Source: Nitratireductor sp. (lineage in GTDB: Bacteria > Pseudomonadota > Alphaproteobacteria > Rhizobiales > Rhizobiaceae). From it: DNA of 64,000 bases. Position 1 is the first letter of the stretch, and every line of letters begins with the position of its first letter. The notes below the pieces were generated by a model, which saw nothing but the letters and a program-made list of their open reading frames with translations, did not search any database and was not told where the DNA came from. The stretch lies in the NCBI GenBank assembly GCA_017854535.1, contig JAFMHL010000022.1, positions 1 to 64,000 of the forward strand. Reading direction: 5' to 3'. The translations under genes and the position numbers were made by a program. Shown in pieces: positions 39,692 through 49,281 of this stretch.

Positions 39692-41014
39692 ATGCCGATT
39701 AATATCACGATGCCTGCATTGTCACCGACGATGGAAGAGGGAAACCTTGCCAAGTGGTTGGTTAAAGAAGGCGACAAAGTTTCTTCCGGTGACATCATTG
39801 CCGAGATTGAAACGGATAAGGCAACCATGGAAGTTGAGGCCGTTGATGAAGGCATCATCGCGAAAATCGTGGTTGCTGGCGGCACAGAGGGTGTGAAGGT
39901 AAATGCCTTGATCGCTATCTTAGCTGAAGAAGGTGAAGATGTTGCAGAAGCTGCGAAGGGTGGTGGGGCTGCACCAGCTGCTGCGCCAACATCTGAAGCA
40001 AAGGTTGAAGCTCCATCATCTGCACCAGCGCCTCAAGCTGCGCCAGCATCGGCTCCTGCTTCTATTAGCGGCGAACGCGTGTTTGCATCACCCTTGGCGC
40101 GACGTATTGCTAAAGATGGCGGTGTTGATGTTGCCGCTATTCAAGGTTCCGGTCCTCATGGACGCGTGATCAAACGCGATGTGGAAGCAGCGATTGCGGG
40201 TGGCACAGGCAAGGCTACCTCTGCAGCATCAGCTTCTGGCGAAGCACCAAAAGCGGCTGCATCTGCACCTGTTGGAATGTCCGCAGAACAAACTTTGAAA
40301 TTGTTCAAAGAAGACAGTTACGAGTTGGTCAAGCATGACGGTATGCGCAAAACGATTGCAAAGCGCCTGCAAGAATCCAAACAAACCATTCCCCATTTCT
40401 ATGTGTCCGTTGATTGTGAACTGGATGCATTGTTGAAATTGCGCGGCGAGCTCAATGCATCTGCACCGATGAAAGACGACAAGCCTGTCTACAAGCTTTC
40501 GGTCAACGACATGGTGATCAAAGCGCTGGCGCTGGCATTGCGTGATGTTCCGGAAGCCAATGTTTCTTGGACAGATGAGAATATGGTGATGCACAAACAT
40601 TCTGATGTGGGTGTTGCTGTTTCAATTCCAGGAGGCCTCATTACGCCGATCATTCGTTCAGCAGAATTGAAGACATTGTCTGCCATTTCAAACGAAATGA
40701 AAGATTACGGAAAACGCGCGAAAGAGCGCAAGTTGAAGCCGGAAGAATATCAAGGCGGAACAACGGCTGTTTCTAATATGGGAATGATGGGCGTTTCCAA
40801 CTTCTCGGCTGTGGTGAATCCTCCCCATGCGACCATTCTTGCAGTTGGGGCTGGTGAGCAGCGTCCGGTGGTTAAAGATGGTGCGCTGGCCATTGCTACC
40901 GTGATGACCGTGACGCTTTCAACCGATCACCGTGCTGTTGATGGCGCGCTTGGTGCGGAGCTGATCGGTGCATTTAAAACTTACATCGAGAACCCAATGG
41001 GGATGTTGGTTTAA
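39692..41014 (+). CDS. pdhC: Dihydrolipoamide acetyltransferase E2 (PdhC)
   Basis: The core acetyltransferase of pyruvate dehydrogenase. The 440-residue protein has one lipoyl domain ([12 protein letters not shown]), an Ala/Pro-rich hinge, an E3-binding domain ([33 protein letters not shown]), a second hinge, then the catalytic domain ending with [14 protein letters not shown], where the His and Asp are catalytic. The lipoyl domain is nearly identical in protein sequence to that of PdhB but differs at many synonymous sites. Confidence 0.96.
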   Translation: MPINITMPALSPTMEEGNLAKWLVKEGDKVSSGDIIAEIETDKATMEVEAVDEGIIAKIVVAGGTEGVKVNALIAILAEEGEDVAEAAKGGGAAPAAAPTSEAKVEAPSSAPAPQAAPASAPASISGERVFASPLARRIAKDGGVDVAAIQGSGPHGRVIKRDVEAAIAGGTGKATSAASASGEAPKAAASAPVGMSAEQTLKLFKEDSYELVKHDGMRKTIAKRLQESKQTIPHFYVSVDCELDALLKLRGELNASAPMKDDKPVYKLSVNDMVIKALALALRDVPEANVSWTDENMVMHKHSDVGVAVSIPGGLITPIIRSAELKTLSAISNEMKDYGKRAKERKLKPEEYQGGTTAVSNMGMMGVSNFSAVVNPPHATILAVGAGEQRPVVKDGALAIATVMTVTLSTDHRAVDGALGAELIGAFKTYIENPMGMLV

Positions 41015-41018
41015 GGGG

Positions 41019-41660
41019 ATGGGTGCAAAGACCATCCTTTGCTATGGCGACTCGCTAACTTGGGGTTCTGATCCGGCGACTGGCGGAAGACATCCAAAGG
41101 CTTGCCGTTGGCCGGACGTGTTGGCCGCTGGCTTGGGATCGAAAGTGGAGGTTATCACGGACGGGCTGCGAGGACGGACAACAGCTTATGACGAGTATTT
41201 GTCTGATAGTGACCGGAATGGCGCAAGAACATTACCAACGGCACTCTATACCCACGCGCCGCTTGATCTTGTGATTTTGGTGCTGGGTACCAATGACATG
41301 AAACCGCATATTGCCGGAACAGCAATTGCAGCCATGCAAGGGATGCGCAGACTGGTTCATATTGTTCGGAACCATGTTCCTGGACCAGATATGCCAAAGC
41401 CGAAAGTGCTTGTGGTCTCACCGCCGCCGCTATGCAAAACGGAAGATGTGTTTACTGCGGAGATGTTTAAGGGTGGGATTGAACATTCAATCCATTTGGC
41501 AAAGCTATATGCTCAGGTGGCGAATGAACAAAAGTGTGAATTTTTCGACGGAGGCAGCGCTGCCAAGACATCGCCCATTGATGGTGTTCATTTGGATGAT
41601 GCAAACACAGTGAAATTAGGCGAGGCGTTGGTGCCTATCGTCAAGAAGATGTTGGGATGA
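41019..41660 (+). CDS. SGNH/GDSL-family hydrolase (arylesterase-like)
   Basis: A 213-residue SGNH-fold esterase. Block I is LCYGDSLTWGSDP with the catalytic Ser, block III is LGTNDMK with the Asn, and block V is SPIDGVHLDD with the catalytic Asp and His. There is no signal peptide, so it is probably cytoplasmic. The ATG at 41019 abuts an AAGGGG with no spacer, which is unusual; an upstream in-frame ATG would overlap pdhC by 47 bp. The natural ester is unknown. Confidence 0.85.
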   Translation: MGAKTILCYGDSLTWGSDPATGGRHPKACRWPDVLAAGLGSKVEVITDGLRGRTTAYDEYLSDSDRNGARTLPTALYTHAPLDLVILVLGTNDMKPHIAGTAIAAMQGMRRLVHIVRNHVPGPDMPKPKVLVVSPPPLCKTEDVFTAEMFKGGIEHSIHLAKLYAQVANEQKCEFFDGGSAAKTSPIDGVHLDDANTVKLGEALVPIVKKMLG

Positions 41661-41900
41661 TTGAGGGGGCGCGTTTTCAAGACCGAGGGCATTGGCGATT
41701 TGCCCACCAAAATTCGATAGGACAACCAAAATTGCGAAGGCATACATCAGGCTGGTGAATGCAGTAATTAAGTGAAGCGAAAAGATAGAACGGAGAAAAC
41801 GAACCAAAAACAATAGAACAAGCAGCATACCAATCCCGCTCAGCAATACTGGTAAATCCATAATGTTATCGATTGAAATGAGGCTTAGGGCGAAGTCCAT
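41616..41900 (-). CDS. Small membrane protein, unknown family
   Basis: A 94-residue protein with two hydrophobic segments (LPVLLSGIGMLLVLLFLVRF and AFTSLMYAFAILVVLSNFGG), a polar C-terminus and no recognised family. The start at ATG 41900 has AGGAAC about 6 bases upstream, better than the ATG at 41915. Its 3' end overlaps the SGNH hydrolase gene by 45 bp on the opposite strand. Membrane-like composition supports coding. Confidence 0.5.
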   Translation of the reverse strand: MDFALSLISIDNIMDLPVLLSGIGMLLVLLFLVRFLRSIFSLHLITAFTSLMYAFAILVVLSNFGGQIANALGLENAPPQSSQHLLDDRHQRLA

Positions 41901-41962
41901 TTGATGTTCCTGCAAATTACACTGATGTTGTTTTGAAGTTCACATTATTTGACGTTGAAATT

Positions 41963-42559
41963 ATGATGGTACATGAACCAATTACCATACGAAAGGCAAC
42001 GCAAAAAGACGCCGCAGACTTGGCAATTATTGATAATATGGCCAGCTTTGGAATGTCTTTGGCTTTTTGGCAACATGCGGTGACAACTGGCGAGGCGGAA
42101 GATGTCCTGGTTTTCGCCCGTGAGAGGTTTGCGGATAAAGGCTCTATTTTCGGCTGGAAAAATGCGTTTGTTGCAGAAAACGAGAATGAAGTTTTGGGAG
42201 CAGTTACAGTCTATGAAATGCCTGAACCTGATGATGAGATTGATGAAATAAAACGACTATTTCCAAGATTTGTTCCAGTGTTCGAGTTGTTTGGTGAAAC
42301 AGTTGGAGATTGGTTCATAGATAGCTTGGGAGTATTCCCACAAGCTAGGGGTAATGGCATCGGTGGGCGTTTGGTCAATTGGGCACTCGAACGAAGCAAA
42401 GAGCAAAATTACAAAACCGCAGCTTTGGTTGTGGAGAGCGATAATGAACCAGCTGTCGCGCTTTATGAAGCGAAGGGATTTTCTAAGATGAAGTCACTTC
42501 CAAAGATCGAAGAAGACGCAAAAGGTGAGTGGTTATTAATGAAGGCGGTGCTGAGCTAA
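41963..42559 (+). CDS. GNAT-family N-acetyltransferase
   Basis: An approximately 198-residue GNAT acetyltransferase. It opens with ITIRKATQKDAADLAIIDNM and has the acetyl-CoA loop LGVFPQARGNGIGGRLVNWA, then AALVVESDNEPAVALYEAKG and FSKMKSL. Two adjacent ATGs (41963 and 41966) are possible starts. The substrate (amine or protein N-terminus) cannot be told. Confidence 0.85.
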   Translation: MMVHEPITIRKATQKDAADLAIIDNMASFGMSLAFWQHAVTTGEAEDVLVFARERFADKGSIFGWKNAFVAENENEVLGAVTVYEMPEPDDEIDEIKRLFPRFVPVFELFGETVGDWFIDSLGVFPQARGNGIGGRLVNWALERSKEQNYKTAALVVESDNEPAVALYEAKGFSKMKSLPKIEEDAKGEWLLMKAVLS

Positions 42560-42644
42560 TCCGAGCGAAAGGTTTGACTTCAATCAAGGAGAAGACGGGA
42601 ATAAGCAGCTAGGGTTTTTGGACATAACAACAAAGGAGCGTTTT

Positions 42645-42881
42645 ATGTCCCATACACCTCACGAATTAGCCGAAGAATTTCCAGAGCATGTTGAAAAAAT
42701 GCATGTGCTGAAAACAGAAAATGCACATTTTTTGAAACTGTTTGACGAATATCACGAAATTAACCGAGCGGTTCATAGAGCAGAAACAGATGTAGAACCG
42801 ACTGATGATTTGAATATGGAAGTTATGCGTAAAAAACGCTTGGCTTTGAAAGATGAAATTTACGGGATGCTGGCGAAATAA
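42645..42881 (+). CDS. YdcH-family (DUF465) small protein
   Basis: A 78-residue helical protein of the YdcH/DUF465 family: HTPHELAEEFPEHVEKMHVL, then KLFDEYHEINRAVHRAE and the Lys-rich MRKKRLALKDEIYGML. The ATG at 42645 has AAAGGAG upstream and is preferred to a start nine codons earlier. Function unknown. It lies 60 bp before lpd. Confidence 0.85.
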   Translation: MSHTPHELAEEFPEHVEKMHVLKTENAHFLKLFDEYHEINRAVHRAETDVEPTDDLNMEVMRKKRLALKDEIYGMLAK

Positions 42882-42941
42882 ACATTTGCCTGCTTCCAAA
42901 GTTTAAACAGGGATGTCAGTCCCGAAGTGAAGGAGCAGGCA

Positions 42942-44387
42942 ATGGCCAATGCATATGACGTGATAATTGTTGGATCAGGACCGGGCGGTTATGTGACCGC
43001 TATTCGGGCATCTCAATTAGGTCTGAAAACCGCGATTGTCGAGCGCGAGCATCTTGGTGGCATTTGCCTCAATTGGGGATGTATTCCGACCAAGGCACTT
43101 TTGCGCTCAGCGGAAATCAAACATTTTGCAGATCATGCGAAGGACTATGGTCTGACGCTTGAAGGCAAAATGACGGCCAATGTCAAAGATGTTGTCGCAC
43201 GTTCACGCGGTGTATCGGCTCGACTAAACGGAGGCGTTGGCTTTCTTATGAAAAAGAACAAAGTTGATGTGATCTGGGGCGAAGCGAAACTTGCCGGTAA
43301 AGGTAAGATTATCGTTGGCAAATCCACAAAGAAAGCGATGGAGCCGCAACATCCTGCGCCAAAGGGAACGTTAGGCGAGGGCGAATACACCGCTAAGCAC
43401 ATTATTCTTGCCACAGGAGCCCGCCCGCGCGCTTTGCCGGGAATTGAGCCCGATGGCAAACTGATCTGGACTTATTTTGAGGCCATGGTTCCAGCGGAAC
43501 TTCCGAAAAAATTATTGGTTATGGGCTCCGGTGCGATCGGCATTGAATTCGCATCCTTTTATAATTCGATGGGATGCGATGTTACGGTTGTGGAATTAAT
43601 GGCGAATATCATGCCTGTGGAAGATCCTGAGATTTCAGGCATTGCCCGCAAGGCGCTTGAAAAACAAGGTATGAAAATCATCACGGAAGCCAAGGTCACC
43701 AAGGTAGATAAAGGCGCAAATTCTGTAAAAGCCTCCGTTGAAACGAAAGACGGTAAGACACAAATTATCGAGGCAGATCGTCTGATTTCGGCTGTTGGTG
43801 TCCAAGGTAATATAGAAGGCCTAGGTCTTGAAGCGCTGGGCATTAAGACTGACCGTGGATGTATTGTAATCGATGGCTATGGCAAAACAAATGTCGATGG
43901 CGTCTTTGCCATTGGTGATGTGGCTGGCCCTCCAATGCTGGCACACAAAGCCGAACATGAAGGTGTTATCTGCGTTGAAAAAATTGCAGGTCTCCCGAAT
44001 GTTCATCCTATGGAAAAGAACAAAATTCCTGGCTGCACTTATTGCCATCCACAGGTCGCGTCTGTTGGCCTTAACGAAACAACTGCAAAAGCCGCCGGTA
44101 AAGAGGTGCGGGTAGGGCGTTATATGTTTAATGCCAATGGTAAGGCGATTGCGCTTGGTGAAGACAATGGCATGATCAAAACCATTTTTGACAAGAAAAC
44201 TGGAGAGCTTTTGGGTGCTCATATGGTGGGCGCGGAAGTAACCGAATTGATCCAAGGGTTTGTTATCGCCATGGGTCTTGAAACCACCGAAGAAGATTTG
44301 ATGCATACGATCTTCCCACATCCTACTTTGTCTGAAATGATGAAGGAAAGCGTTTTGGATGCTTATGGTCGTGCGTTGAACGCTTAA
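42942..44387 (+). CDS. lpdA: Dihydrolipoamide dehydrogenase E3 (Lpd)
   Basis: Reoxidises dihydrolipoyl groups of the pyruvate dehydrogenase complex using FAD and NAD. The 481-residue protein has the FAD motif VIIVGSGPGGYVTAIRASQL, the redox-active disulfide GGICLNWGCIPTKAL, an NAD site VMGSGAIGIEFASF and the C-terminal catalytic HPHPTLSEMMKES. I chose ATG 42942 behind GAAGGAG; a GTG lies five codons upstream. Position downstream of pdhC supports the pdh assignment. Confidence 0.95.
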   Translation: MANAYDVIIVGSGPGGYVTAIRASQLGLKTAIVEREHLGGICLNWGCIPTKALLRSAEIKHFADHAKDYGLTLEGKMTANVKDVVARSRGVSARLNGGVGFLMKKNKVDVIWGEAKLAGKGKIIVGKSTKKAMEPQHPAPKGTLGEGEYTAKHIILATGARPRALPGIEPDGKLIWTYFEAMVPAELPKKLLVMGSGAIGIEFASFYNSMGCDVTVVELMANIMPVEDPEISGIARKALEKQGMKIITEAKVTKVDKGANSVKASVETKDGKTQIIEADRLISAVGVQGNIEGLGLEALGIKTDRGCIVIDGYGKTNVDGVFAIGDVAGPPMLAHKAEHEGVICVEKIAGLPNVHPMEKNKIPGCTYCHPQVASVGLNETTAKAAGKEVRVGRYMFNANGKAIALGEDNGMIKTIFDKKTGELLGAHMVGAEVTELIQGFVIAMGLETTEEDLMHTIFPHPTLSEMMKESVLDAYGRALNA

Positions 44388-44414
44388 GGTTGAATTTCAA
44401 AAAGGAGAATTAAC

Positions 44415-44642
44415 ATGGATATCAAAGCTTTACTCATATTTCTTGCAGTAGGCGCAGTAGCCGGATTGCTTGCCAGTATCGTCGTTGGTGGTGGCGGATT
44501 GCTTTATTACATTATCATTGGTGTGGTTGGTTCTTTCGTTGGCGGCTTTTTGTTCAGCGCACTTAAGATCAATCTTTCAACTGGTAGCCCGATTGTGAAT
44601 CAAATCATCACATCAGCGATTGGTGCCATAATTGTTGTGTAG
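44415..44642 (+). CDS. GlsB/YeaQ/YmgE-family small membrane protein
   Basis: A 75-residue hydrophobic protein with Gly-rich membrane segments (FLAVGAVAGLLASIVVGGGG, IIGVVGSFVGGFLFSAL), typical of the transglycosylase-associated/YeaQ family often linked to stress. AAAGGAG precedes the ATG. A related, longer paralogue follows 30 bp downstream. Confidence 0.8.
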   Translation: MDIKALLIFLAVGAVAGLLASIVVGGGGLLYYIIIGVVGSFVGGFLFSALKINLSTGSPIVNQIITSAIGAIIVV

Positions 44643-44672
44643 CTTGCGCGTATGATCGCTTGAGGCACTGAT

Positions 44673-45173
44673 ATGAACGAACCTTCAATGATTATGGGTA
44701 TGGCTGGCGTTGGCTTTTTTGGCATGTTGCTGATCGGCCTCCTGGCTGGATGGATCGCTGAACGCGTTATGAACCGCGATCATGGACTGCTGACCAATAT
44801 TCTTGTTGGCATTGCTGGATCCTTTGTCGGCGGCACAGCGGCGTCAATATTGGGTTTCCAGTGGTATGGGTTTGTGGGTAACCTCGTTGTTGCCTCGCTT
44901 GGAGCCATTGGCATTCTTTGGTTTTTTGGCAAGCGGGAACAAAAAGCACAGCGCAATAAACGAACGGGGTCTGAAAATGATCGAGGTTCTGCGACTAATT
45001 CAGATGACTTGGCTTCTACTTCTCCAGAAGATTTGAACAGTGATTTGCCGCCCATATATCATGCGGCACCAGAATATTCTGAGGCAAGGCCCCCAGTAAG
45101 CGTTACGCGTTCAAAAAAAGCACCGGCAAAAAAGAAAACTACAAAAAAGCCAGCGATAAAACGAAAGAGCTAA
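44673..45173 (+). CDS. GlsB/YeaQ-like membrane protein with basic C-terminal tail
   Basis: A 166-residue protein. The first 90 residues match the YeaQ family ([40 protein letters not shown]). The rest is a hydrophilic tail, first acidic and Ser-rich, then strongly Lys/Pro-rich ([19 protein letters not shown]). The tail could bind nucleic acid or peptidoglycan, but this is a guess. It ends 1 bp before lipA, so the two are coupled. Confidence 0.75.
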   Translation: MNEPSMIMGMAGVGFFGMLLIGLLAGWIAERVMNRDHGLLTNILVGIAGSFVGGTAASILGFQWYGFVGNLVVASLGAIGILWFFGKREQKAQRNKRTGSENDRGSATNSDDLASTSPEDLNSDLPPIYHAAPEYSEARPPVSVTRSKKAPAKKKTTKKPAIKRKS

Positions 45174-45174
45174 A

Positions 45175-46131
45175 ATGGTAACTGTTCTCGATACAATCGC
45201 AAAACCGCGTCACCCTGAAAAGGCCAAGCGTGCGGAACATATTGTGCTGAAAAAGCCAGACTGGATTCGTGTGAAAGCTGGCGGCTCTCCGGTCTATGAA
45301 GAAACACGCAAGATTGTTAAAGCCAATGGGCTTGTAACGGTGTGTGAAGAGGCGGGTTGCCCCAATATCGGTGAATGCTGGTCAAAGAAACACGCGACCA
45401 TGATGATCATGGGGGATACCTGCACGCGGGCTTGTGCGTTTTGTAATGTGCGTACTGGAATGCCTCAAGCTTTGGATGTTCATGAACCTGCCAATGTTGC
45501 CGATGCTGTTGCAAAACTAGGTCTTGAGCATGTTGTTATTACCAGTGTGGATCGTGATGATCTTGATGATGGCGGCGCTCAGCATTTTGTCGAGACGATT
45601 GAAGCGATTCGTGCGCAATCTCCTAAGACAACAATTGAGATTTTGACACCCGATTTTTTGCGCAAGGAAGGCGCGCTTGAAAAGGTTGTTGCGGCCAAGC
45701 CCGATGTTTTCAACCACAATTTGGAGACCGTCCCGTCGAAGTATCTGACGGTACGTCCAGGAGCGCGTTATTTTCATTCGATCCGGTTGTTGCAACGGGT
45801 CAAAGAACTCGATCCAACGATCTTTACCAAGTCTGGCATCATGGTTGGTCTCGGCGAAGAGCGAAATGAAGTGTTGCAATTGATGGATGATTTGCGAACT
45901 GCCCAAGTAGACTTCATCACAATTGGGCAATATCTAGCGCCAAGCCGCAAACATCACGCAGTCATCAAATTCGTGACACCGGATGAATTCAAGTCCTACG
46001 AGACGATTGCTTATACCAAGGGCTTTCTGATGGTTTCCTCTACGCCGTTGACGCGTTCATCGCATCATGCTGGCGAAGATTTTGCCCGTCTGCGGTCAGC
46101 GCGTGACAATCAGATGGCTGCAAAGGCCTGA
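45175..46131 (+). CDS. lipA: Lipoyl synthase (LipA)
   Basis: A radical SAM enzyme that inserts two sulfurs into protein-bound octanoyl groups. The 318-residue protein has the auxiliary cluster motif [13 protein letters not shown], the radical [13 protein letters not shown], and [13 protein letters not shown] near the end. It supplies the lipoyl groups needed by PdhB and PdhC encoded nearby. Confidence 0.97.
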   Translation: MVTVLDTIAKPRHPEKAKRAEHIVLKKPDWIRVKAGGSPVYEETRKIVKANGLVTVCEEAGCPNIGECWSKKHATMMIMGDTCTRACAFCNVRTGMPQALDVHEPANVADAVAKLGLEHVVITSVDRDDLDDGGAQHFVETIEAIRAQSPKTTIEILTPDFLRKEGALEKVVAAKPDVFNHNLETVPSKYLTVRPGARYFHSIRLLQRVKELDPTIFTKSGIMVGLGEERNEVLQLMDDLRTAQVDFITIGQYLAPSRKHHAVIKFVTPDEFKSYETIAYTKGFLMVSSTPLTRSSHHAGEDFARLRSARDNQMAAKA

Positions 46132-46137
46132 ATAAAC

Positions 46138-46605
46138 GTGCCAAATTTCAGTAAAACGCATCCAGTCTTGCACTCTGCGAAAAACATGTTTGCCCTGGTG
46201 GCAGATGTGGAGCGCTATCCGCAGTTTTTGCCTTTGTGCGAGGGACTTACTGTGAAATCTCGTCGCGAAAAGGGTGGTAAAACCATGCTTCTTGCGAATA
46301 TGACCGTTGGATATAAGGCCATACGGGAAACCTTCACCAGTCAGGTTATGCTGGATCCGGATAACAATATCATCAATGTTCAATATCAGGATGGTCCATT
46401 TAAGTATCTTGATAATCGCTGGAAATTCGTACCGACGGGTGCCAATAGCTGCGAAGTCGTTTTCTTTATCGATTATGAATTCAAGAGTAAAATGCTTGGT
46501 ATTTTGATGGGGAGCATGTTTGAAACGGCATTTAAGCGCTTTACCCGTGCATTTGAAGATAGAGCTGACGCGATCTATGGAAAGATGAACAACGCGATCA
46601 ATTGA
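46138..46605 (+). CDS. COQ10/RatA-like START-domain protein
   Basis: A 155-residue SRPBCC (START-like) protein of the coenzyme Q-binding COQ10/RatA family: LHSAKNMFALVADVERYPQF, then LPLCEGLTVKSRREKG and VVFFIDYEFKSKMLG. Probably a lipid or quinone chaperone that assists respiration; the RatA label for toxins is inherited from E. coli. It starts with GTG, 6 bp after lipA, the usual order. Confidence 0.85.
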   Translation: MPNFSKTHPVLHSAKNMFALVADVERYPQFLPLCEGLTVKSRREKGGKTMLLANMTVGYKAIRETFTSQVMLDPDNNIINVQYQDGPFKYLDNRWKFVPTGANSCEVVFFIDYEFKSKMLGILMGSMFETAFKRFTRAFEDRADAIYGKMNNAIN

Positions 46606-46692
46606 CTTTTGAGTTAGCCAGCCAAAACCCATTTCTCTATTTGTTAAACTTTGTTCTCTATTTTCTCGATCAAGGAAATCGGGGATATATCA

Positions 46693-48963
46693 ATGTCAGA
46701 GTTTGGAACTACCGCTACAAAACCACATTTTTTAGGAATATTTGGTTCGGTATTGGTACCAGTATTCACCGTTACTCTTTTTCTTAGTGCGTTTCTGCTA
46801 TTTTCAGTTCAGCCCTATTTTACAAAGATTGTATTGCCAAAACTAGGTGGTTCACCGGGGGGTTGGTCTGTTGCCATGGTGTTTTTCCAGACCATATTAT
46901 TGCTCGGTTACGGGTATGCACATATTCTAATTCGATATTTTAGCTCCCGCAATTCTTCACTGATACATCTTGGCGTGATGTTGATTGCATTTGTTGCGTT
47001 GCCGATCGCAATTCCTGAAAATTGGATTGATGTACCTAACAGTGGTCAAGTGCCCTGGCTTATTGGTTTATTTACGGTAGCGGTTGGATTGCCATTTTTT
47101 GCTGTTTCGGCCAACGGACCTTTGCTGCAAGCATAGTTTTCAAGAACTGAGCATCCTTATGCGAAAGATCCGTATTTCTTATATGCGGCGAGCAATATTG
47201 GTAGCTTTGCACCTTTGTTCTTATACATCTTGTTTTTTGAGCCTTTGTTCTCGGTAAAAAGCCAATCGATGATGTGGAGCAGCGGATTTGTTGTTTTGGC
47301 GATTGGAATCGCAATTTGCTCTTTGCTGATGATGCGCTCGCGGGAAGCTTATGAAAGCAATTGTGATGCGAACGAATTTTTAGGGACCAAACCTAGCACA
47401 GCGGATCGGCTGACCTAGATCGGTTTAGCGGCAATTCCTTCTGCATTGTTGGTTGCGGTCACTTCATTCGTATCTACGGATGTTGCTTCAGCTCCATTTC
47501 TTTGGGTAATTCCTTTAGCCCTTTTCTTAGCCACATTCATTATTGTTTTTGCTAAGCGCCAAGTCATTGCGCCTAAAACATTGGAAAAATTTCTGGTACC
47601 GGCTGTATTGGTAGGACTGGTTTCTTGCATTCCGCAACTTCAAATTCCCGGCTGGTTGAATATTGCTTTTCACTATTCGTTGTTTTTCTTGGTGGCGCTG
47701 GTTGCACATGGGGCAATGGCAGCTAAAAGACCTGCCGCAATCCATCTGACAGAATTCTATTTGCTGATGTCCGTTGGTGGATTAGTAGGGGGCGTATTCA
47801 CAAGCCTTATTGCTCCTGTGTTATTTGTCAAAATTGCAGAATACTCCTTACTCTTGGTTGTATCGTTATTCGCAAGTAGGGAAATTTCCAGAATTGGTTT
47901 GAAATCATCTGCAATGGTGGTCGCATTAGCTTTTTCGGTGATTTTTGTTCTTGATGGTAGTTGGCAAGAATATATTCCAAACTCGAAAGTGATATTGGTT
48001 CTTCTGATCAGCATCATTCTGATTGGCTTGATGTTTATATTGCTTGTTAAATATCGTGCTTTTCAGCAGAGCGGCTTGATGCTCGCGCTTACATTTTTCT
48101 TGTTTCTAAACTTCCAGATTGATCAACCCGTTTTCAAAGAACGCAGCTTTTTTGGTGTCACAACTGTTTTGGGCTCAAAAGCGTCAGGCCTTCGCACGTT
48201 ACAACACGGCACTACAGTTCATGGCGCTGTTAAACTAGGCAACAATGAAGGTGAGCTTGGTAGCAGCCGTCCTGAGCCATTGACCTATTACCACTATAAC
48301 AGCGGTATGGCCCGTTCCATTAGTGCAATGCGTGCAAGACGAAATGGAACAATCGAAAATGTGGGAGTGGTTGGCCTTGGGTCTGGAAGCTTGGCTTGTT
48401 ACAAGCAAGCAGCTGAAACTTGGGATTTTTATGAGATAGATCAACTCATGATTGATCTTGCTTCACGCAAAGATATCTTTGGTTTCGTTCCAAATTGCGC
48501 GCTGGATTCGCGAATGATCGTTGGGGATGCACGACTGACACTAGGACGGGAAGCCGACAAGAAATACGATCTGCTGATCATTGATGCGTTTTCATCAGAC
48601 TCAATTCCAGTTCACCTTTTGACGGTAGAGGCAATGCAGCTTTATCGCAGTAAAATGAAGAGTGACGGTCTGCTTGTTATGCATATATCAAATAGGCACA
48701 TGGATTTGGCGCCAGTGCTTGCTGCAAATTCCAAGGAATTGGGCCTGCAAGCTCGTGTGGGCTCTGTCACTGGCGACGATTTTCCAAAGGAAACTATGAA
48801 ATTGAAAAGTACGGTGGCGTTTATTACGAAAAACGATGAGGAACTTGGAGATTTGGCAAATGATCCAAACTTGGAATTGATAAAGCCAGATCAGGTTGCC
48901 CCGTGGACAGATGATTATTCGAACATTCTTTCTGCCATGATGATGGGCGGGAAAGAGCATTAA
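46693..48963 (+). pseudogene. Fused MFS-transporter/spermidine-synthase-like gene with two in-frame TAG codons
   Basis: One frame of 756 codons from ATG 46693 to TAA 48963, interrupted only by TAG at 47134 (codon 148) and TAG at 47416 (codon 242). There are no indels. The N-terminal part has many membrane segments (FLSAFLLFSVQPYFTKIVLP). The C-terminal part is spermidine-synthase-like (VGVVGLGSGSLACYKQAAET, LLIIDAFSSDSIPVHLL). At both TAG sites family members have Trp (GPLLQA-W-FSRT and ADRLT-W-IGL, recalled), so each fits a TGG-to-TAG change. TAG is used as a normal stop elsewhere here (pyrG, pdhB), so genome-wide recoding is unlikely. Probably a young pseudogene; suppression or sequencing error remain possible. 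Confidence 0.85.
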
Positions 48964-48978
48964 GTTAGAATTCAATAA

Positions 48979-49016
48979 AAAGACCCCGGAACGGGGAGGA
49001 ACGTTCCGGGGTTTTG
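48979..49016. terminator. Strong bidirectional terminator
   Basis: A perfect 11-bp stem (ACCCCGGAACG at 48983-48993 with CGTTCCGGGGT at 49002-49012) and an 8-base loop. T-rich sequence follows on the plus strand, and AATAAAAAG precedes it, giving a U-run on the minus strand. It can serve the fused gene and the converging small ORF. Confidence 0.88.
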
Positions 49017-49041
49017 TTTGACTGTGATTAGGATTGGAGAC

Positions 49042-49197
49042 CTAAGCAGCAATCTGTCGGTTTGCCTTTGGTTCAGGGCCGATGATTAGAAGATAGTACC
49101 CTACTTGACTGGTTACTGTGTATTTTGTCACACATGGGAACACGTCGATATTTGCCTGTTTTTTCATCAAAAACATACAGTTGAACTTCATTAACAT
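49042..49197 (-). CDS. Small hypothetical protein, 51 aa
   Basis: A 51-codon minus-strand ORF from ATG 49197 to TAG 49042, ending just before the bidirectional terminator. The sequence is protein-like rather than random: [19 protein letters not shown] followed by [11 protein letters not shown]. Its start is uncertain, since the first 11 codons hold several ATGs and no strong Shine-Dalgarno. It is divergent from the cold-shock gene. I do not recognise a family. The convergent terminator and composition are the evidence. Confidence 0.5.
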   Translation of the reverse strand: MLMKFNCMFLMKKQANIDVFPCVTKYTVTSQVGYYLLIIGPEPKANRQIAA

Positions 49198-49281
49198 GTA
49201 AAGATCCATAAAAACTTGGTTTTTTCGAAAGAAACACTTGCTGCAACACTGTGTGGCAATGCTACTATGAAAAAGGAATCA

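Noticed and set aside
46693-48963. Genome-wide reassignment of TAG to Trp or pyrrolysine
   Set aside because: pyrG, pdhB and the hydroxyacid oxidase gene all end properly with TAG. No other gene here has an internal TAG.
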